This document shows positions 26,488 to 36,345 of a stretch of 64,000 bases of DNA, piece by piece. Source of the stretch: Acidobacteriota bacterium (GTDB lineage: Bacteria > Acidobacteriota > Terriglobia > Acidiferrales > UBA7541); assembly GCA_003224085.1 (NCBI GenBank), contig QHYK01000038.1:124001-188000 (forward strand). Reading direction: 5' to 3'. The translations under genes were made by a program, and so were the position numbers. A model generated the notes under the pieces. It was given only the letters and a program-made list of their open reading frames with translations. It was not told where the DNA came from and did not search any database. How positions within the stretch are numbered: the first letter of the stretch is position 1; every line of letters starts with the position of its first letter.

Positions 26488-27723
26488 ATGCAGCAAAACG
26501 AATGGGTCTACGACTGGAACACGGCTACCCCGCCGCAAATTCCTCCCGGCACTCGTGTGCTCCTCGACGATGAGACGCTGCGCGATGGCTTGCAGAATCC
26601 GTCCGTCTGCGATCCCCGTATCGAAGAGAAGATAGAAATTTTGCACCTGATGGAATCGCTGGGAATCGATTCGGTCAACATCGGCTTGCCTGGCGCGGGG
26701 CCGCGAGCGGCGGCGCATACCGAGGCGCTGGCGCGCGAAATCGCCACGAATCGGATGAAGATCAAACCGAATTGCGCGGCGCGAACCCACGAGAATGACA
26801 TTCGCCCCATCGTGGAAATATCCCAGCGGGTGGGGATCGCGATTGAAGCCGCGACGTTTCTAGGCTCGAGTCCCATTCGGCGGCTGGTGGAAGATTGGAC
26901 GGTCGAGCATCTCCAACGCACCACCGAGAAAGCGGTCAAGTTTGCCGTCGAACACGGACTCCCGTCCATGTACGTCACGGAAGACACGATTCGAACCGAT
27001 CCGGACACGGTGAAGCGGTTGTATGCGACGGCCATCCGCAATGGGGCGCGCGCCGTGGTGCTGTGCGACACCGTGGGGCACGCCACGCCGAACGGCGCTT
27101 TCAATCTGGTGAAATTCGTCGTCGAGGAGGTGGTGAGACTCTCCGGCGAGAAAATCCGCGTGGATTGGCACGGCCACAACGATCGTGGCCTGGCCGTCGC
27201 CAATTCGTTTGCAGCCATTGCCGCAGGAGCGCATCAAGTGCATGGCGCGGCCAATGCGCTTGGAGAGCGCGTGGGCAACACGCCGATGGAGTTGATGCTC
27301 GTCAATCTGCGGCTGATGGGCTTGATCGATCGCGACCTTTCGAATCTCAAGACCTATTGCGAGAAAGTTGCCGCCGCTACAAGAACCAAGATTCCTCCCA
27401 ATTATCCGGTCATCGGCCACGATGCATTTCGCACGGCCACGGGCGTGCATGCCGCTGCGATTGTCAAAGCAATGCAAAAGGGGAATGAACGGCTGGCTGA
27501 TGATGTATACAGCGGCGTGCCCGCACACTTGTTTGGTCTTGAGCAGGTGATTGAAATTGGCCCCATGAGCGGCAAATCGAACGTATTGTACTGGCTTGCC
27601 CGCCACCAGATTCCCGCCGATGACGCCTTAGTGAGCCGCATCTTGGACGCTGCCAAGCAGTCCGCCCGCGTGCTCACCGATGCCGAAATCCGCGCACTTT
27701 GCACGGAGCCCGCACCCCGTTGA
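26488..27723 (+). CDS. LeuA/homocitrate-synthase-family acyltransferase (2-isopropylmalate synthase-like)
   Basis: The 411-residue protein belongs to the DRE-TIM metallolyase superfamily: LLDDETLRDGLQNPSV supplies the D-x-R metal/substrate motif, DWHGHNDRG the His-x-His metal ligands, and GAANALGERVGNTPMELM the family glycine-rich loop. It condenses acetyl-CoA with a 2-ketoacid. It lacks the C-terminal LeuA regulatory domain, and residues after 300 form only the two helical subdomains, so it resembles short homocitrate/citramalate/isopropylmalate synthases. The substrate cannot be set; leuC and leuD are 9 kb away on the other strand. An M20 peptidase gene follows. Confidence 0.82.
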   Translation: MQQNEWVYDWNTATPPQIPPGTRVLLDDETLRDGLQNPSVCDPRIEEKIEILHLMESLGIDSVNIGLPGAGPRAAAHTEALAREIATNRMKIKPNCAARTHENDIRPIVEISQRVGIAIEAATFLGSSPIRRLVEDWTVEHLQRTTEKAVKFAVEHGLPSMYVTEDTIRTDPDTVKRLYATAIRNGARAVVLCDTVGHATPNGAFNLVKFVVEEVVRLSGEKIRVDWHGHNDRGLAVANSFAAIAAGAHQVHGAANALGERVGNTPMELMLVNLRLMGLIDRDLSNLKTYCEKVAAATRTKIPPNYPVIGHDAFRTATGVHAAAIVKAMQKGNERLADDVYSGVPAHLFGLEQVIEIGPMSGKSNVLYWLARHQIPADDALVSRILDAAKQSARVLTDAEIRALCTEPAPR

Positions 27724-27758
27724 AACGAAATGGGCCGAACAGCGCAAGCAGGGCCACG

Positions 27759-29039
27759 ATGAAACGCGCCTTGGTTTGCGTTATTCTTCTCGTTATGCCG
27801 GTCCGCTCCGCCGCACCATCCCATGCGCATCGCCAGGCCGCGGCTTCCCGGCTCGCCGAGAACGCGCATGTTCGCGTGGCTCTCGATTGGTTTACCCACA
27901 ATCTTCCCTGGATCAATGACACGCAAGCGCGGTTTACGGAAATTCCTGCGCCGCCGTTTCAGGAGCAAGCCCGAGCCGCCGCCGTGAGCGATCTGCTCAG
28001 GGAAACCGGGCTCGCCGTGCACACCGACAAGATTGGCAACGTCATCGCGGAACTGGGTGGCGCGAACGAAAAGGAAATCGTCGTGCTCTCGGCGCACTTG
28101 GACACGGTGTTTCCCCGCGGAACGGACGTGAGAGTGCACCGCAGCGGCAACCGCATGATGGCGCCGGGGATTTCCGATAACGGTACCGGCATAGCCTCCT
28201 TAGTGGCGGTTGCGCGGGCACTGGAATCTGATCACGTCAAACCGCAGCGCACGATTTTGTTCGCGGCTAACGTGGGAGAAGAGGGGGAAGGAAATCTCCG
28301 CGGGATGCGCGAATTAGTCGAGACGTATCGGTCTAGACTGAAGGCTGTTGTCGTGCTCGACGGCTCCGGCACGGATCACGTCACGACACGAGCGCTGGCT
28401 TCGCGGCGGCTGGGAGCGACCATCACCGGCCCCGGCGGACACAGTTGGTCGGACTTCGGCATGCCCAACCCCATCAACGCGCTGGTTCGGGGCTCGGTAC
28501 GTTTTATCAACACAAAAGTTCCAAGCGGCCCGCGCACAACGTTCAACATCGGGGAGATCGAAGGTGGAACGTCCGTCAATTCTGTTCCTCATGAGGCGCG
28601 CATTAAGGTGGACATTCGGTCGGAAAACGAAGAGGAACTGGCCCGGCTGGAATCCGCTCTTCGCGAAGCGATCGCCGCGGGCGTGCGGGACGAAATGGAA
28701 CCGCCGCGCGACCGTTCCAGGGGAAATCTCGAATGGAAAGTGGAATTGCTCGGCAGCCGGCCCGGCGGGGAACTTTCGGCGGATTCACCCCTGCTGGCCG
28801 CTCTTCGCGCCGCTGATGAACTGGTCGGGAACCAGTCGCGCATGGAGCGCTCTTCGACCGACGCGAACATCCCGCTCTCCCAAGGAATCGATGCCATCTC
28901 CATCGGCGCAGGCGGAACCGGCGGCGGAGCGCATTCGTTGCAGGAATGGTATGACGCCACCGGCCGTGAAGTGGGATTAAAGCGCGCTTTGTTGACTGTT
29001 CTTGGAGTCGCGGGGGTCGCTGAGGAGAAAGCTCGATGA
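27759..29039 (+). CDS. Secreted M20-family metallopeptidase
   Basis: I take ATG 27759 (MKRALVCVILLVMPVRSAAPSHA), which gives a signal peptide and starts 35 bp after the LeuA-like gene. The 426-residue protein has the two-zinc centre of M20 peptidases: the first His-Asp in LSAHLDTVFP, the bridging Asp in ISDNGTGIAS, and the base Glu pair in NVGEEGEGNLRG. A dimerisation/lid domain follows (GGHSWSDFGMPNPINA), and GAGGTGGGAHSLQEWYD carries the last His ligand. It should release amino acids from peptides or acyl-amino acids in the periplasm. The stop overlaps the next gene by ATGA. Confidence 0.87.
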   Translation: MKRALVCVILLVMPVRSAAPSHAHRQAAASRLAENAHVRVALDWFTHNLPWINDTQARFTEIPAPPFQEQARAAAVSDLLRETGLAVHTDKIGNVIAELGGANEKEIVVLSAHLDTVFPRGTDVRVHRSGNRMMAPGISDNGTGIASLVAVARALESDHVKPQRTILFAANVGEEGEGNLRGMRELVETYRSRLKAVVVLDGSGTDHVTTRALASRRLGATITGPGGHSWSDFGMPNPINALVRGSVRFINTKVPSGPRTTFNIGEIEGGTSVNSVPHEARIKVDIRSENEEELARLESALREAIAAGVRDEMEPPRDRSRGNLEWKVELLGSRPGGELSADSPLLAALRAADELVGNQSRMERSSTDANIPLSQGIDAISIGAGGTGGGAHSLQEWYDATGREVGLKRALLTVLGVAGVAEEKAR

Positions 29040-30748
29040 GGAAGGGAACGATTGGCGTGCGCCCCGCTGTTTTCTGTTTCACGCTTGCGGTGGCGATGTG
29101 GGCTTCGGCGGCACGGGAGAACTCCTATGCGCAGGAACGGCCCAAGGCGGCCGTTTTTTACATGCACGGCCGGATTTACACGAACGATCCGGCGAGCCCC
29201 TGGGCCGAAGCCATGGCCGTTGCGGACGGAAAGATCACCTGCATTGGGAAAATGGCTCATGTGTTGCTCGATTGCGGCGGGAGCCAGGAAGGCGCGGAAA
29301 CGGTTCCTCTGCATGAGCAATTCGTGATGCCCGGGTTTAACGACGCGCACGTGCACCTGGGCAGCGCGGGAGCGGACGCGCTTTCGGTCGAATTGAGGGG
29401 CGTGACCTCGCCTCAGGAAATGCAGAAGCGCGTGGCGGAGGCTGTCGCGCATCACAAAGAAGGCGAATGGATTACTGGCAGCGGGTGGGACCACACGCTT
29501 TGGCCAGACAAAAGGTTTCCGAATCATCAGCAGCTCGATCCCGTCGCGCCGAAAAATCCGGTGCTGCTCACACACATTTCCGGTCACGTGGCGGTGGCCA
29601 ATTCGCTGGCGCTGAAAATAGCGGAAATCGACAAGTCCACTCCCAATCCGCCCGGCGGCGAGATTGAACATGATGGTCTAGGCGAGCCGACGGGAATGTT
29701 GAAAGAAGACACGGCGATGGCTTTGGTGCGCGTGCGGATTCCTGATCCCTCTATGGAGGAGCGTCGGCGCGGGATCGAAATCGTGCTGCAGAATGTCGCG
29801 CGCAACGGAGTTACTTCGGTGCAAGACAATTCCGCTTGGGAAGATTTTCAGGTTTACCAAGAGTTGAAAGAAGAGGGCAAGCTCACCGCACGCATCACGG
29901 AATGGTTGCACTTCAATGACTCGCTGGACGATCTGCAGAATAGGCGCGCTCAGGGCGGCACCACCGACCTGTGGCTGAAGACCGGCGCCCTCAAGGCCGT
30001 GACCGACGGCGCGCTAGGCTCGCGGACTGCGGCGATGCTCGAACCCTATAGCGACGATCCCTCCGCGACGGGAATCTTTACTTACGATCGCGACAAATTG
30101 CGCGCCATGGCCATCGAGCGCGACAAGGCCGGCTTTCAATTGAACTTCCATGCCATCGGAGACCGCGCCAACCGCATTTGCCTGGATGTTTTCCAGGCCG
30201 TCGTGAAAGCCAATGGGCGCCGCGATCGCCGCGACCGCATCGAGCACGCTCAGGTAGTGGCCCCTACGGACTTCAAGCGCTTTGCGGAACTCAAGGTGAT
30301 TGCCTCCATGCAGCCTTCACACCAAACTACGGACATGCGTTGGGCGGAGGACCGCATCGGCAGCGAGCGCATCAAGGGCGCGTATGCGTGGAATACCATG
30401 CTGAAGAACGGTGTTAGTCTCGCGTTCGGCACGGATTACCCCGTCGAGCCCATCAGCCCGTTTCGCGGTTTGTACGCGTGCGTTACGCGCGAGCGGCCGG
30501 AAGGCGGCCCCCGAAAAGGCTGGGAGCCGCAAGAAAAAATATCCCTGGAAGATTGTATCCGCGCCTACACTTCCGGGTCGGCCTACGCGCAGTTTGAGGA
30601 AGGGAAGAAGGGCGAACTAAGAGTCGGCGAATACGCTGACTTCCTGATTCTCTCCGACGAGCTCACGAAGATTCCGCCCTCTCAGTACACTAAGGTTCGC
30701 GTGCTTCGCACGGTCGTCGGTGGAAAAACGATGTATCAGGGAAACTGA
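29036..30748 (+). CDS. Secreted amidohydrolase, YtcJ-like
   Basis: The 570-residue protein starts at the ATG overlapping the M20 stop (ATGA) and has a signal peptide (VFCFTLAVAMWASAAREN). The amidohydrolase metal sites are in GFNDAHVHLGSAG (His-x-His), NFHAIGDRANR, DRIEHAQVV and FGTDYPVEP. The long insert and the WITGSGWDHTLWP motif are typical of the COG1574 (YtcJ/exoenzyme-regulatory AepA) group. Substrates of this group are mostly unknown amides or cyclic compounds. Translational coupling with the M20 peptidase suggests sequential action on one periplasmic substrate, which is inference. Confidence 0.87.
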   Translation: MRKGTIGVRPAVFCFTLAVAMWASAARENSYAQERPKAAVFYMHGRIYTNDPASPWAEAMAVADGKITCIGKMAHVLLDCGGSQEGAETVPLHEQFVMPGFNDAHVHLGSAGADALSVELRGVTSPQEMQKRVAEAVAHHKEGEWITGSGWDHTLWPDKRFPNHQQLDPVAPKNPVLLTHISGHVAVANSLALKIAEIDKSTPNPPGGEIEHDGLGEPTGMLKEDTAMALVRVRIPDPSMEERRRGIEIVLQNVARNGVTSVQDNSAWEDFQVYQELKEEGKLTARITEWLHFNDSLDDLQNRRAQGGTTDLWLKTGALKAVTDGALGSRTAAMLEPYSDDPSATGIFTYDRDKLRAMAIERDKAGFQLNFHAIGDRANRICLDVFQAVVKANGRRDRRDRIEHAQVVAPTDFKRFAELKVIASMQPSHQTTDMRWAEDRIGSERIKGAYAWNTMLKNGVSLAFGTDYPVEPISPFRGLYACVTRERPEGGPRKGWEPQEKISLEDCIRAYTSGSAYAQFEEGKKGELRVGEYADFLILSDELTKIPPSQYTKVRVLRTVVGGKTMYQGN

Positions 30749-30848
30749 AATTTAACCTTCCTTCGCCAGCCGTGAGAAAAAGTCAAGCTCAGTGATCTCC
30801 CCGGCATATTGTCTTCCGGGAGTCGCAGTGAACCAGTGAACCACACTC

Positions 30849-31656
30849 TTACGCGCCGTCCCTTCCACTCAGAACAAGTGTTTCTGGATGGCTCCGCCGT
30901 GCCATCCGCCCTTTCAATGAAACCTTTGCAATATCCGACGCATGGAAAGTCACCGGCCCGCTAGCCAAACTCACATTGAGAAACAACTCGGGTTTTGAAG
31001 AACAATCCGCGGAACTGAGGGACGGCCCCAAGCCTACGGTAATACAGGCGGATCGGTGCTTCCGACAGGGTTTCGGACGCGGAAGTGCCAGTGGATTTTT
31101 GGCTCGAGTTGTGGCCTATGGTGGTGGCGCTCACCGTGGAGTTCTCCGCAGAGGAATCGCTTGCCGGGGAGGGAGGCATTCTCCTGGGACTGCTTTTTCG
31201 GCGACCATTCTTCCGCTTGCTGAATATTGACCAGAAGGTTGTTGGCAACCTCTTTTTCTGCTGAAGAGGAAGCGGCGGCCTGAATTCGCTGAGCCATCGC
31301 CCGCGCTTCAGCGAACGGTCCCCTATTGACCAACAGGTAGGCCAAATTTATCCCATACGCGTGCCGTCCTGGGTCGAGCTCCACCCGGATAGCGGCATTG
31401 ACTCAAGGCTCTGCTTGGCCTGTTCCGCAGTTTTTTCATCCAACCTGCCATCCTGAACCAGAAGCATTCCGTGAAAACACAGCGGGGCAAAACCTGTTGC
31501 TCCCAGCCCCAGGGCCTGCGCCATCTGCGCGTCCACCTCGGCAAGTTCCCGCTGCCGGTCGTTGTAATAACGCAGGGCCTCGTGAGCAAAGGGCAGGAGT
31601 GGCTCTGTTTGCGTTCTATGAGTTTCAGTACTTTCTAGGCCCACAAATCCACCCAC
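30849..31656 (-). pseudogene. Decayed TPR protein remnant
   Basis: Three minus-strand frames form the tail of one protein. The first contains a TPR-like stretch (FAHEALRYYNDRQRELAEVDAQM, EKTAEQAKQSLES). The second continues after a frameshift with VELDPGRHAYGINLAYLLVNRG and EVANNLLVNIQQAEEW. The third carries a C-terminal motif common in acidobacterial TPR proteins (ADCSSKPELFLNVSLASG, VTFHASDIAKVSL). The joins need at least two frameshifts, and the N-terminal half is missing (a TAG lies just upstream). This is a dead gene. I could not recover its catalytic or anchoring domain, so the original role is unknown. Confidence 0.55.
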
Positions 31657-31699
31657 GCTAGATTTCTTCTAAAGACTAAAGACATGACAGATATTTAGG

Positions 31700-31728
31700 T
31701 TGACAACCTCTCTCGGCGGGATTATACA
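31700..31728 (+). promoter_or_regulatory. Strong sigma-70 promoter for TonB-dependent receptor 1 with overlapping palindrome
   Basis: A perfect -35 box TTGACA (31700-31705) is followed by a 17-base spacer and TATACA (31723-31728). The -35 box sits in the centre of the perfect palindrome AGGTTG-A-CAACCT (31698-31710), a likely operator. The predicted transcript would start near 31735. Confidence 0.65.
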
Positions 31729-31871
31729 CCGCACCTAAAATTGCGTTTCAATTATAACAAGGCGTTTTTGGCAAGCGGTTGCCCGTTTTTTGACGGAAAA
31801 AAAAGGGTTGGCGTGGGGCATCACTTGTGGCGCCCTTTGCGCGAGTGACCGTCAGTGAAAAACTTAGCGGC

Positions 31872-31913
31872 GCTCTATGAAAGTCCGTAGAAAGCTATGG
31901 ACTTTCGTAGAGC
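31872..31913 (+). promoter_or_regulatory. 19-bp hairpin in the 5' leader of TonB-dependent receptor 1
   Basis: The arms GCTCTATGAAAGTCCGTAG and CTATGGACTTTCGTAGAGC pair along all 19 positions (two as G-U in RNA) around an AAAG tetraloop. No U-run follows, so it is not an ordinary terminator. It could be an RNA-stability element, a protein-binding hairpin, or the folded remains of a small inverted-repeat element. Confidence 0.6.
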
Positions 31914-32112
31914 CTTCGTTTAGTGATTTAGACCCGATTTATGTAATCGATGGCAAGTTTGGAAGTTATTTATGGTCGTTGCCTTGGCAGAAAACTTGCT
32001 GTATGTCCCAACAAGCAAAAGTCCCTATGGTGGAGTTTGCAGATTCCGAATTCTTCCAAGCCTTCTACGCAAGTCGAGGGGGCCTTCCCGGCCCGTCCAG
32101 GAGGTAGTTCGC

Positions 32113-35100
32113 ATGCTTAATAAGCGAGTGGTTCTAGCGGTGTTTTGTCTGTTTGCTGTAATTTGTATATGCTCCCCATCGACCATGGGCCAGGCGTCGG
32201 CGACTGGCACGGTCTCCGGCACGGTGACAGATACCTCTGGAGCTGCTGTCCCCAGCGCAGCCGTGTCCCTGATTGACGCGGCTACAGGGAGCGCTCGAAC
32301 TGCCACGACCAACGGTACCGGCGCTTACGTTATTACGTACGTCAATCCAGGCACGTATAACGTTAAGGTCTCAAAGCAGGGCTTCAAAACCACTGTCGTC
32401 TCGAACCAAGTCGTAGAAATCGGTCGCCAGCTAAGTGTAAACGCCATACTCGAGATCGGCTCTGTTTCGCAGACGGTCGAGGTTACCGTGACGGTGGGAG
32501 CCGAACTGCAAACCATGGACGCGACGGTTGGCGCGACGCTCAGCGGCACCACGCTGGTTAACCTGCCTAACACCAGCCGAGACGCTTCGACCCTGGCCGT
32601 CCTTCAGCCCGGCCAGAACATCAATGGCAACGTCGGTGGCGCGGCTTCGGACCAAAACTCCTTCTTGGTTGACGGCGGCTTTGCCACCGACGATATGAGT
32701 GGAGACAACAACACGTATATCACGGGCTTTGGTTCTGACACCGCGGGAGGAGCAGGCGCCATGCACAGCGCTGGCTTCGCCCAGACGCCGTCGGCCGTTA
32801 TTCCCCTCCCTGTCGCCAGCGTTGAAGAGTTTAAGGTTTCGACCTCAAACCAGACTGCCGACTTCACCGGCGGCGCCGGCAGTCAGGTGGAAATAGCGAC
32901 CAAGCGCGGGACGAACAGTTTGCATGGCGGTGTTTACGAATACTACCAGGACACCACCTTCGGCGGTGCCAATTCCTGGGACAATAACAATCATCCGAAG
33001 CCGATCCCCCTGGTCAGCTCGCGTTTCAGCCGCTTTGGGGCCGATGCTGGCGGAAAAATCCCCCACTCAAACTATTTCGGAGGAGACTGGTATATCTTCG
33101 GCCTCTACGAAGGTTTCCGTTGGCCGCAGAACATAACGTTCACTAGAACCATGCCACTACCGTCTATGCGCGCGGGCCTTATCCACCTCAACGGACAGAC
33201 GATAAACTTGAATCCGTTCCCTGTGGTTGACCCTGGATGCGGAGCAGCGGTAACTACAAGTTGCAAGATCACCACCGCGGGCCAAACTATTCAGCCTACC
33301 ATGTGCCCCGCGGGTCCCTGCGATCCGCGCGGCCTTGGCACAACGGAGAATGGCCAGCCAACCGGAACGTTGAACCCCGTCGCCACCCTCTGGAACACTT
33401 ATCTGCCTTTGCCCAACGACTGCACCAAGGGCGACGGTTTAAACTATTGCGGGTATACGAGCCCCATCGCTATTCCGCAGAGCAGTAACTTCGGGGTGAC
33501 CCGAATCGACCACGATTTCACCAAAGGCTGGCACTTCAACGGCACTTACCACTACTATAAGTTGACGAACACGGTTAACAACCAGTGGGATATCGGTGGA
33601 TTCTTCCCTGGGGACACGAAGGGCCAGTACGCGGCCATTCGTCAGAAGCCGCAGAATAGTTGGCTCTATACCGTTGGCCTGACCAAGGACATTAGGCCGG
33701 GCCTTACCAACGACTTCCACTTCAGCTATACGCGGAACTGGTGGGCCTATGGGAGTCCCAGCGGCGTGCCAAACGTTGCCGGATACCCTGCAGCACTCGA
33801 AGTCGGCGGCGAAAACTCCAACAACGTGTTTATTCCCTACAACACCAATAATCAGAGCGTTCGCACCCGTTATTGGAATGGCCACGACTACCTGTACCGC
33901 GACGACGTCTCTTGGTTGAAAGGCAGCCATCTGTTCCAGCTCGGCGGCAGCTACCTGCGGAACATCGACACCCACAAGCGCAACGACAACGGGGGAACCA
34001 TCAACACCTACGAGCAGTACCTGATCGGTGAGGGAAACTCGGTCAGTCTTGACTCCGTCGGCATCAGCATGGCCGGTTATGTTCCCAACGGCGTCACCTC
34101 CCTGGCGAAATATGGAAACCTTTACTCGGAGATTCTCGGTATGGTGGATTCGAGCCAGGGCCTTTTTAGCCGCGGCTTGGGTAATTTAGCTACTGGCTTG
34201 CCCCTCAACCCGATCAAGTCTTGTGCCATTTCCGGCGTCGCTGCCACGTCCGGCTGCATGTCGTCCCCACCGATAACAGGCCACAGCATCCTACCGACCT
34301 ACAGCCTCTACTGGACCGACAGTTGGCGCATGAAGACCAAGTTCACCCTGAATTACGGCATTGGCTACACCCTGGAAATGCCCCCCTACGAGACCCAGGG
34401 CGGCGTCCAGTCGGTTATGGTGGACTCAACGGGCCACATTTTCCGCACCGAGGAATTCTTGCAGAAGGAAAAGGAGCTTGCGCTTGCCGGCATCGCCTAT
34501 GCGCCCAACGTTGGCTTTGCATCGGTCCGCAACGTCGTAAACCACTCCAAGTACCCCTATGACCCGTTCTACGGCGGAATTAGCCCACGCGTCGGAATCG
34601 CCTGGAACTTCATGAAGGATACCGTGGTTCGCGGCGGCTACGCTCGCATCTTTGGCCGGATTAACGGGGTCAATCCCCTTCTGGTTCCGCTGCTCACTCC
34701 AGGCTTGTTGCAGCCGGACACCTGCCGCGGTCCCAACCTCTCGGGGGGCTGCGGCGGCAACCCAAATACCATTTTCCGAGTCGGTGTGGACGGAACAACT
34801 GCGCCGCTGCCCCCGCCGAGTCAGAACCTGCCACAGCCTTGGTATCCCGGCGTCAACGACGTCGCCACTGGGGCGGGCGAAACCGTCGACCCGAATTTCA
34901 AGCCGAACCGCTCGGATGAATTCACGCTCAGCATCCAGCACCAGTTCGGTCCGAAAATTCTTGCTGAGGCTGGCTATATCGGCCGCAAAATTTCCAATGA
35001 AATTGAATATTACAGCCTGACCACAGTTCCCTATATGCTGACCCTGAACGGGCAGAGCTTCGCCAACGCCTGGAAAAACGTGATGGTAACCACCAACTAC

Positions 35101-36321
35101 AGCACTAACGTTCCAGTCCCCAAAATATGCACGGCGAACTGCAAAACTAGTAATCCAACTCTAGTTCCTAACCCTGCATACTATGCATACCTCAACGGGT
35201 TGCCGCTCCAGCCTTTCTTTGAAGCGGCGTTAGGAGGGTCGAACTCATCCTACTGTAACGCCAGTGTGCCCGGCCTTACAAGTTGCACCGCCGCTTTCGT
35301 CGCGAGTAACGCCAACAACGCCAACGGCAACGGCCTCATGCTTGCGGATGACCCGTTCGATGCCTGGGCCACCATCTCGAACGCCGGCCAGTTTGTGTTC
35401 GGCCGGACCTTCACCAGCGATCCGCTGAACACCCCCTTCGGAGCGAATGGCCAAGCGCCATCCGTCATTACGACAGTCAGCAACGGCTATGGCAACTACA
35501 ACGCCGGCTTCCTGCAGTTGACCTTCACTGAATGGCATGGCCTGACCATGAAGACCAACCTCACCATGTCCAAGGCCCTAGGAACCGGAAACGTTGTCCA
35601 GGCCACCAGCTCATTTGCCACCATCGATCCCTGGAACCTGCATAGCCAGTATGGTCCGCAGAGCTACGACGAAAAATTCAACTTCAACCTCTTCTTCAAC
35701 TATGCCCCTCCGTTCTTCTCCAGCCAAAAAGGCATAATCGGCCATATACTCGGCGGCTGGAATATCTCGCCGCTATTCGTCTACGGCAGTGGCTTCCCGG
35801 TCCAACTCCAGACGGCGAACGGCAACTGCGGAAGCTTGGGCGAGTGCAACACTGCCTACGTCGGAGCCAACGAGAATATGGCGGGGAACTTCAGTTACAC
35901 CGCTACCCGCCATCAGAACGCGTTCGGCACTGTCTGTGGCACCTCAGGACCCGGCCAAAATATTTTGGCCAACCCCGATGCGTCCTGCCCGCAAGGCGGT
36001 GGCATATTCGGCGACGGGGTGCGCAACCCCATCCTCGGTTTGGATGGACAAGCGGGAGCCTTTCCGGTCCGCGGCTTTCCGTTCTGGAACCTGGACCTCG
36101 GCCTCAGCAAGAAAGTCCGGATTACGGAGCGATTCAGCGGTACTTTTCACTTTGATTCCACCAACGTGCTCAATCACATGCAGCCCAATGAGCCCTGCTT
36201 CAACGCCGCCGCCCCAAGCAGCTGGGGTGTGATAGGGTCGTCCGATTGCACAAACTTGAATGGAAACGTCCAGGGTAACAATGCCCGCCGGCTGCAGTTC
36301 GGCTTGACGATCGACTGGTAA
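32113..36321 (+). CDS. Oar-like TonB-dependent receptor with N-terminal carboxypeptidase-regulatory domain (receptor 1)
   Basis: I start at ATG 32113, ten bases after AGGAGG; this gives a normal signal peptide (VVLAVFCLFAVICICS) that the ORF-track start hides. The 1402-residue protein has a carboxypeptidase-regulatory-like domain (TVSGTVTDTSGAAVPSAAVS to NPGTYNVKVSKQGF), then a plug-like region (LVNLPNTSRDA, NSFLVDGG, VEEFKVSTSNQTADFTGGAGSQV), then a long outer-membrane beta-barrel ending RRLQFGLTIDW. Such Oar/SusC-like proteins are abundant in acidobacteria and are thought to import oligosaccharides or other polymers with TonB energy. No SusD-like lipoprotein is adjacent. Expression is probably set by the strong promoter and structured leader upstream; a clear terminator follows. 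Confidence 0.87.
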   Translation: MLNKRVVLAVFCLFAVICICSPSTMGQASATGTVSGTVTDTSGAAVPSAAVSLIDAATGSARTATTNGTGAYVITYVNPGTYNVKVSKQGFKTTVVSNQVVEIGRQLSVNAILEIGSVSQTVEVTVTVGAELQTMDATVGATLSGTTLVNLPNTSRDASTLAVLQPGQNINGNVGGAASDQNSFLVDGGFATDDMSGDNNTYITGFGSDTAGGAGAMHSAGFAQTPSAVIPLPVASVEEFKVSTSNQTADFTGGAGSQVEIATKRGTNSLHGGVYEYYQDTTFGGANSWDNNNHPKPIPLVSSRFSRFGADAGGKIPHSNYFGGDWYIFGLYEGFRWPQNITFTRTMPLPSMRAGLIHLNGQTINLNPFPVVDPGCGAAVTTSCKITTAGQTIQPTMCPAGPCDPRGLGTTENGQPTGTLNPVATLWNTYLPLPNDCTKGDGLNYCGYTSPIAIPQSSNFGVTRIDHDFTKGWHFNGTYHYYKLTNTVNNQWDIGGFFPGDTKGQYAAIRQKPQNSWLYTVGLTKDIRPGLTNDFHFSYTRNWWAYGSPSGVPNVAGYPAALEVGGENSNNVFIPYNTNNQSVRTRYWNGHDYLYRDDVSWLKGSHLFQLGGSYLRNIDTHKRNDNGGTINTYEQYLIGEGNSVSLDSVGISMAGYVPNGVTSLAKYGNLYSEILGMVDSSQGLFSRGLGNLATGLPLNPIKSCAISGVAATSGCMSSPPITGHSILPTYSLYWTDSWRMKTKFTLNYGIGYTLEMPPYETQGGVQSVMVDSTGHIFRTEEFLQKEKELALAGIAYAPNVGFASVRNVVNHSKYPYDPFYGGISPRVGIAWNFMKDTVVRGGYARIFGRINGVNPLLVPLLTPGLLQPDTCRGPNLSGGCGGNPNTIFRVGVDGTTAPLPPPSQNLPQPWYPGVNDVATGAGETVDPNFKPNRSDEFTLSIQHQFGPKILAEAGYIGRKISNEIEYYSLTTVPYMLTLNGQSFANAWKNVMVTTNYSTNVPVPKICTANCKTSNPTLVPNPAYYAYLNGLPLQPFFEAALGGSNSSYCNASVPGLTSCTAAFVASNANNANGNGLMLADDPFDAWATISNAGQFVFGRTFTSDPLNTPFGANGQAPSVITTVSNGYGNYNAGFLQLTFTEWHGLTMKTNLTMSKALGTGNVVQATSSFATIDPWNLHSQYGPQSYDEKFNFNLFFNYAPPFFSSQKGIIGHILGGWNISPLFVYGSGFPVQLQTANGNCGSLGECNTAYVGANENMAGNFSYTATRHQNAFGTVCGTSGPGQNILANPDASCPQGGGIFGDGVRNPILGLDGQAGAFPVRGFPFWNLDLGLSKKVRITERFSGTFHFDSTNVLNHMQPNEPCFNAAAPSSWGVIGSSDCTNLNGNVQGNNARRLQFGLTIDW

Positions 36322-36345
36322 TTCGCTAACCACTACCAGCTGCAT

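Larger units (their letters stand above)
31657..32112. other. AT-rich upstream region and long leader of TonB-dependent receptor 1
   Basis: This 456-bp non-coding stretch has lower G+C than its surroundings. It contains a strong promoter (31700-31728), then about 380 bases of leader, a 19-bp hairpin (31872-31913) and a good ribosome-binding site (AGGAGG, 32097-32102). Such a long leader suggests post-transcriptional control of the receptor. Confidence 0.5.
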
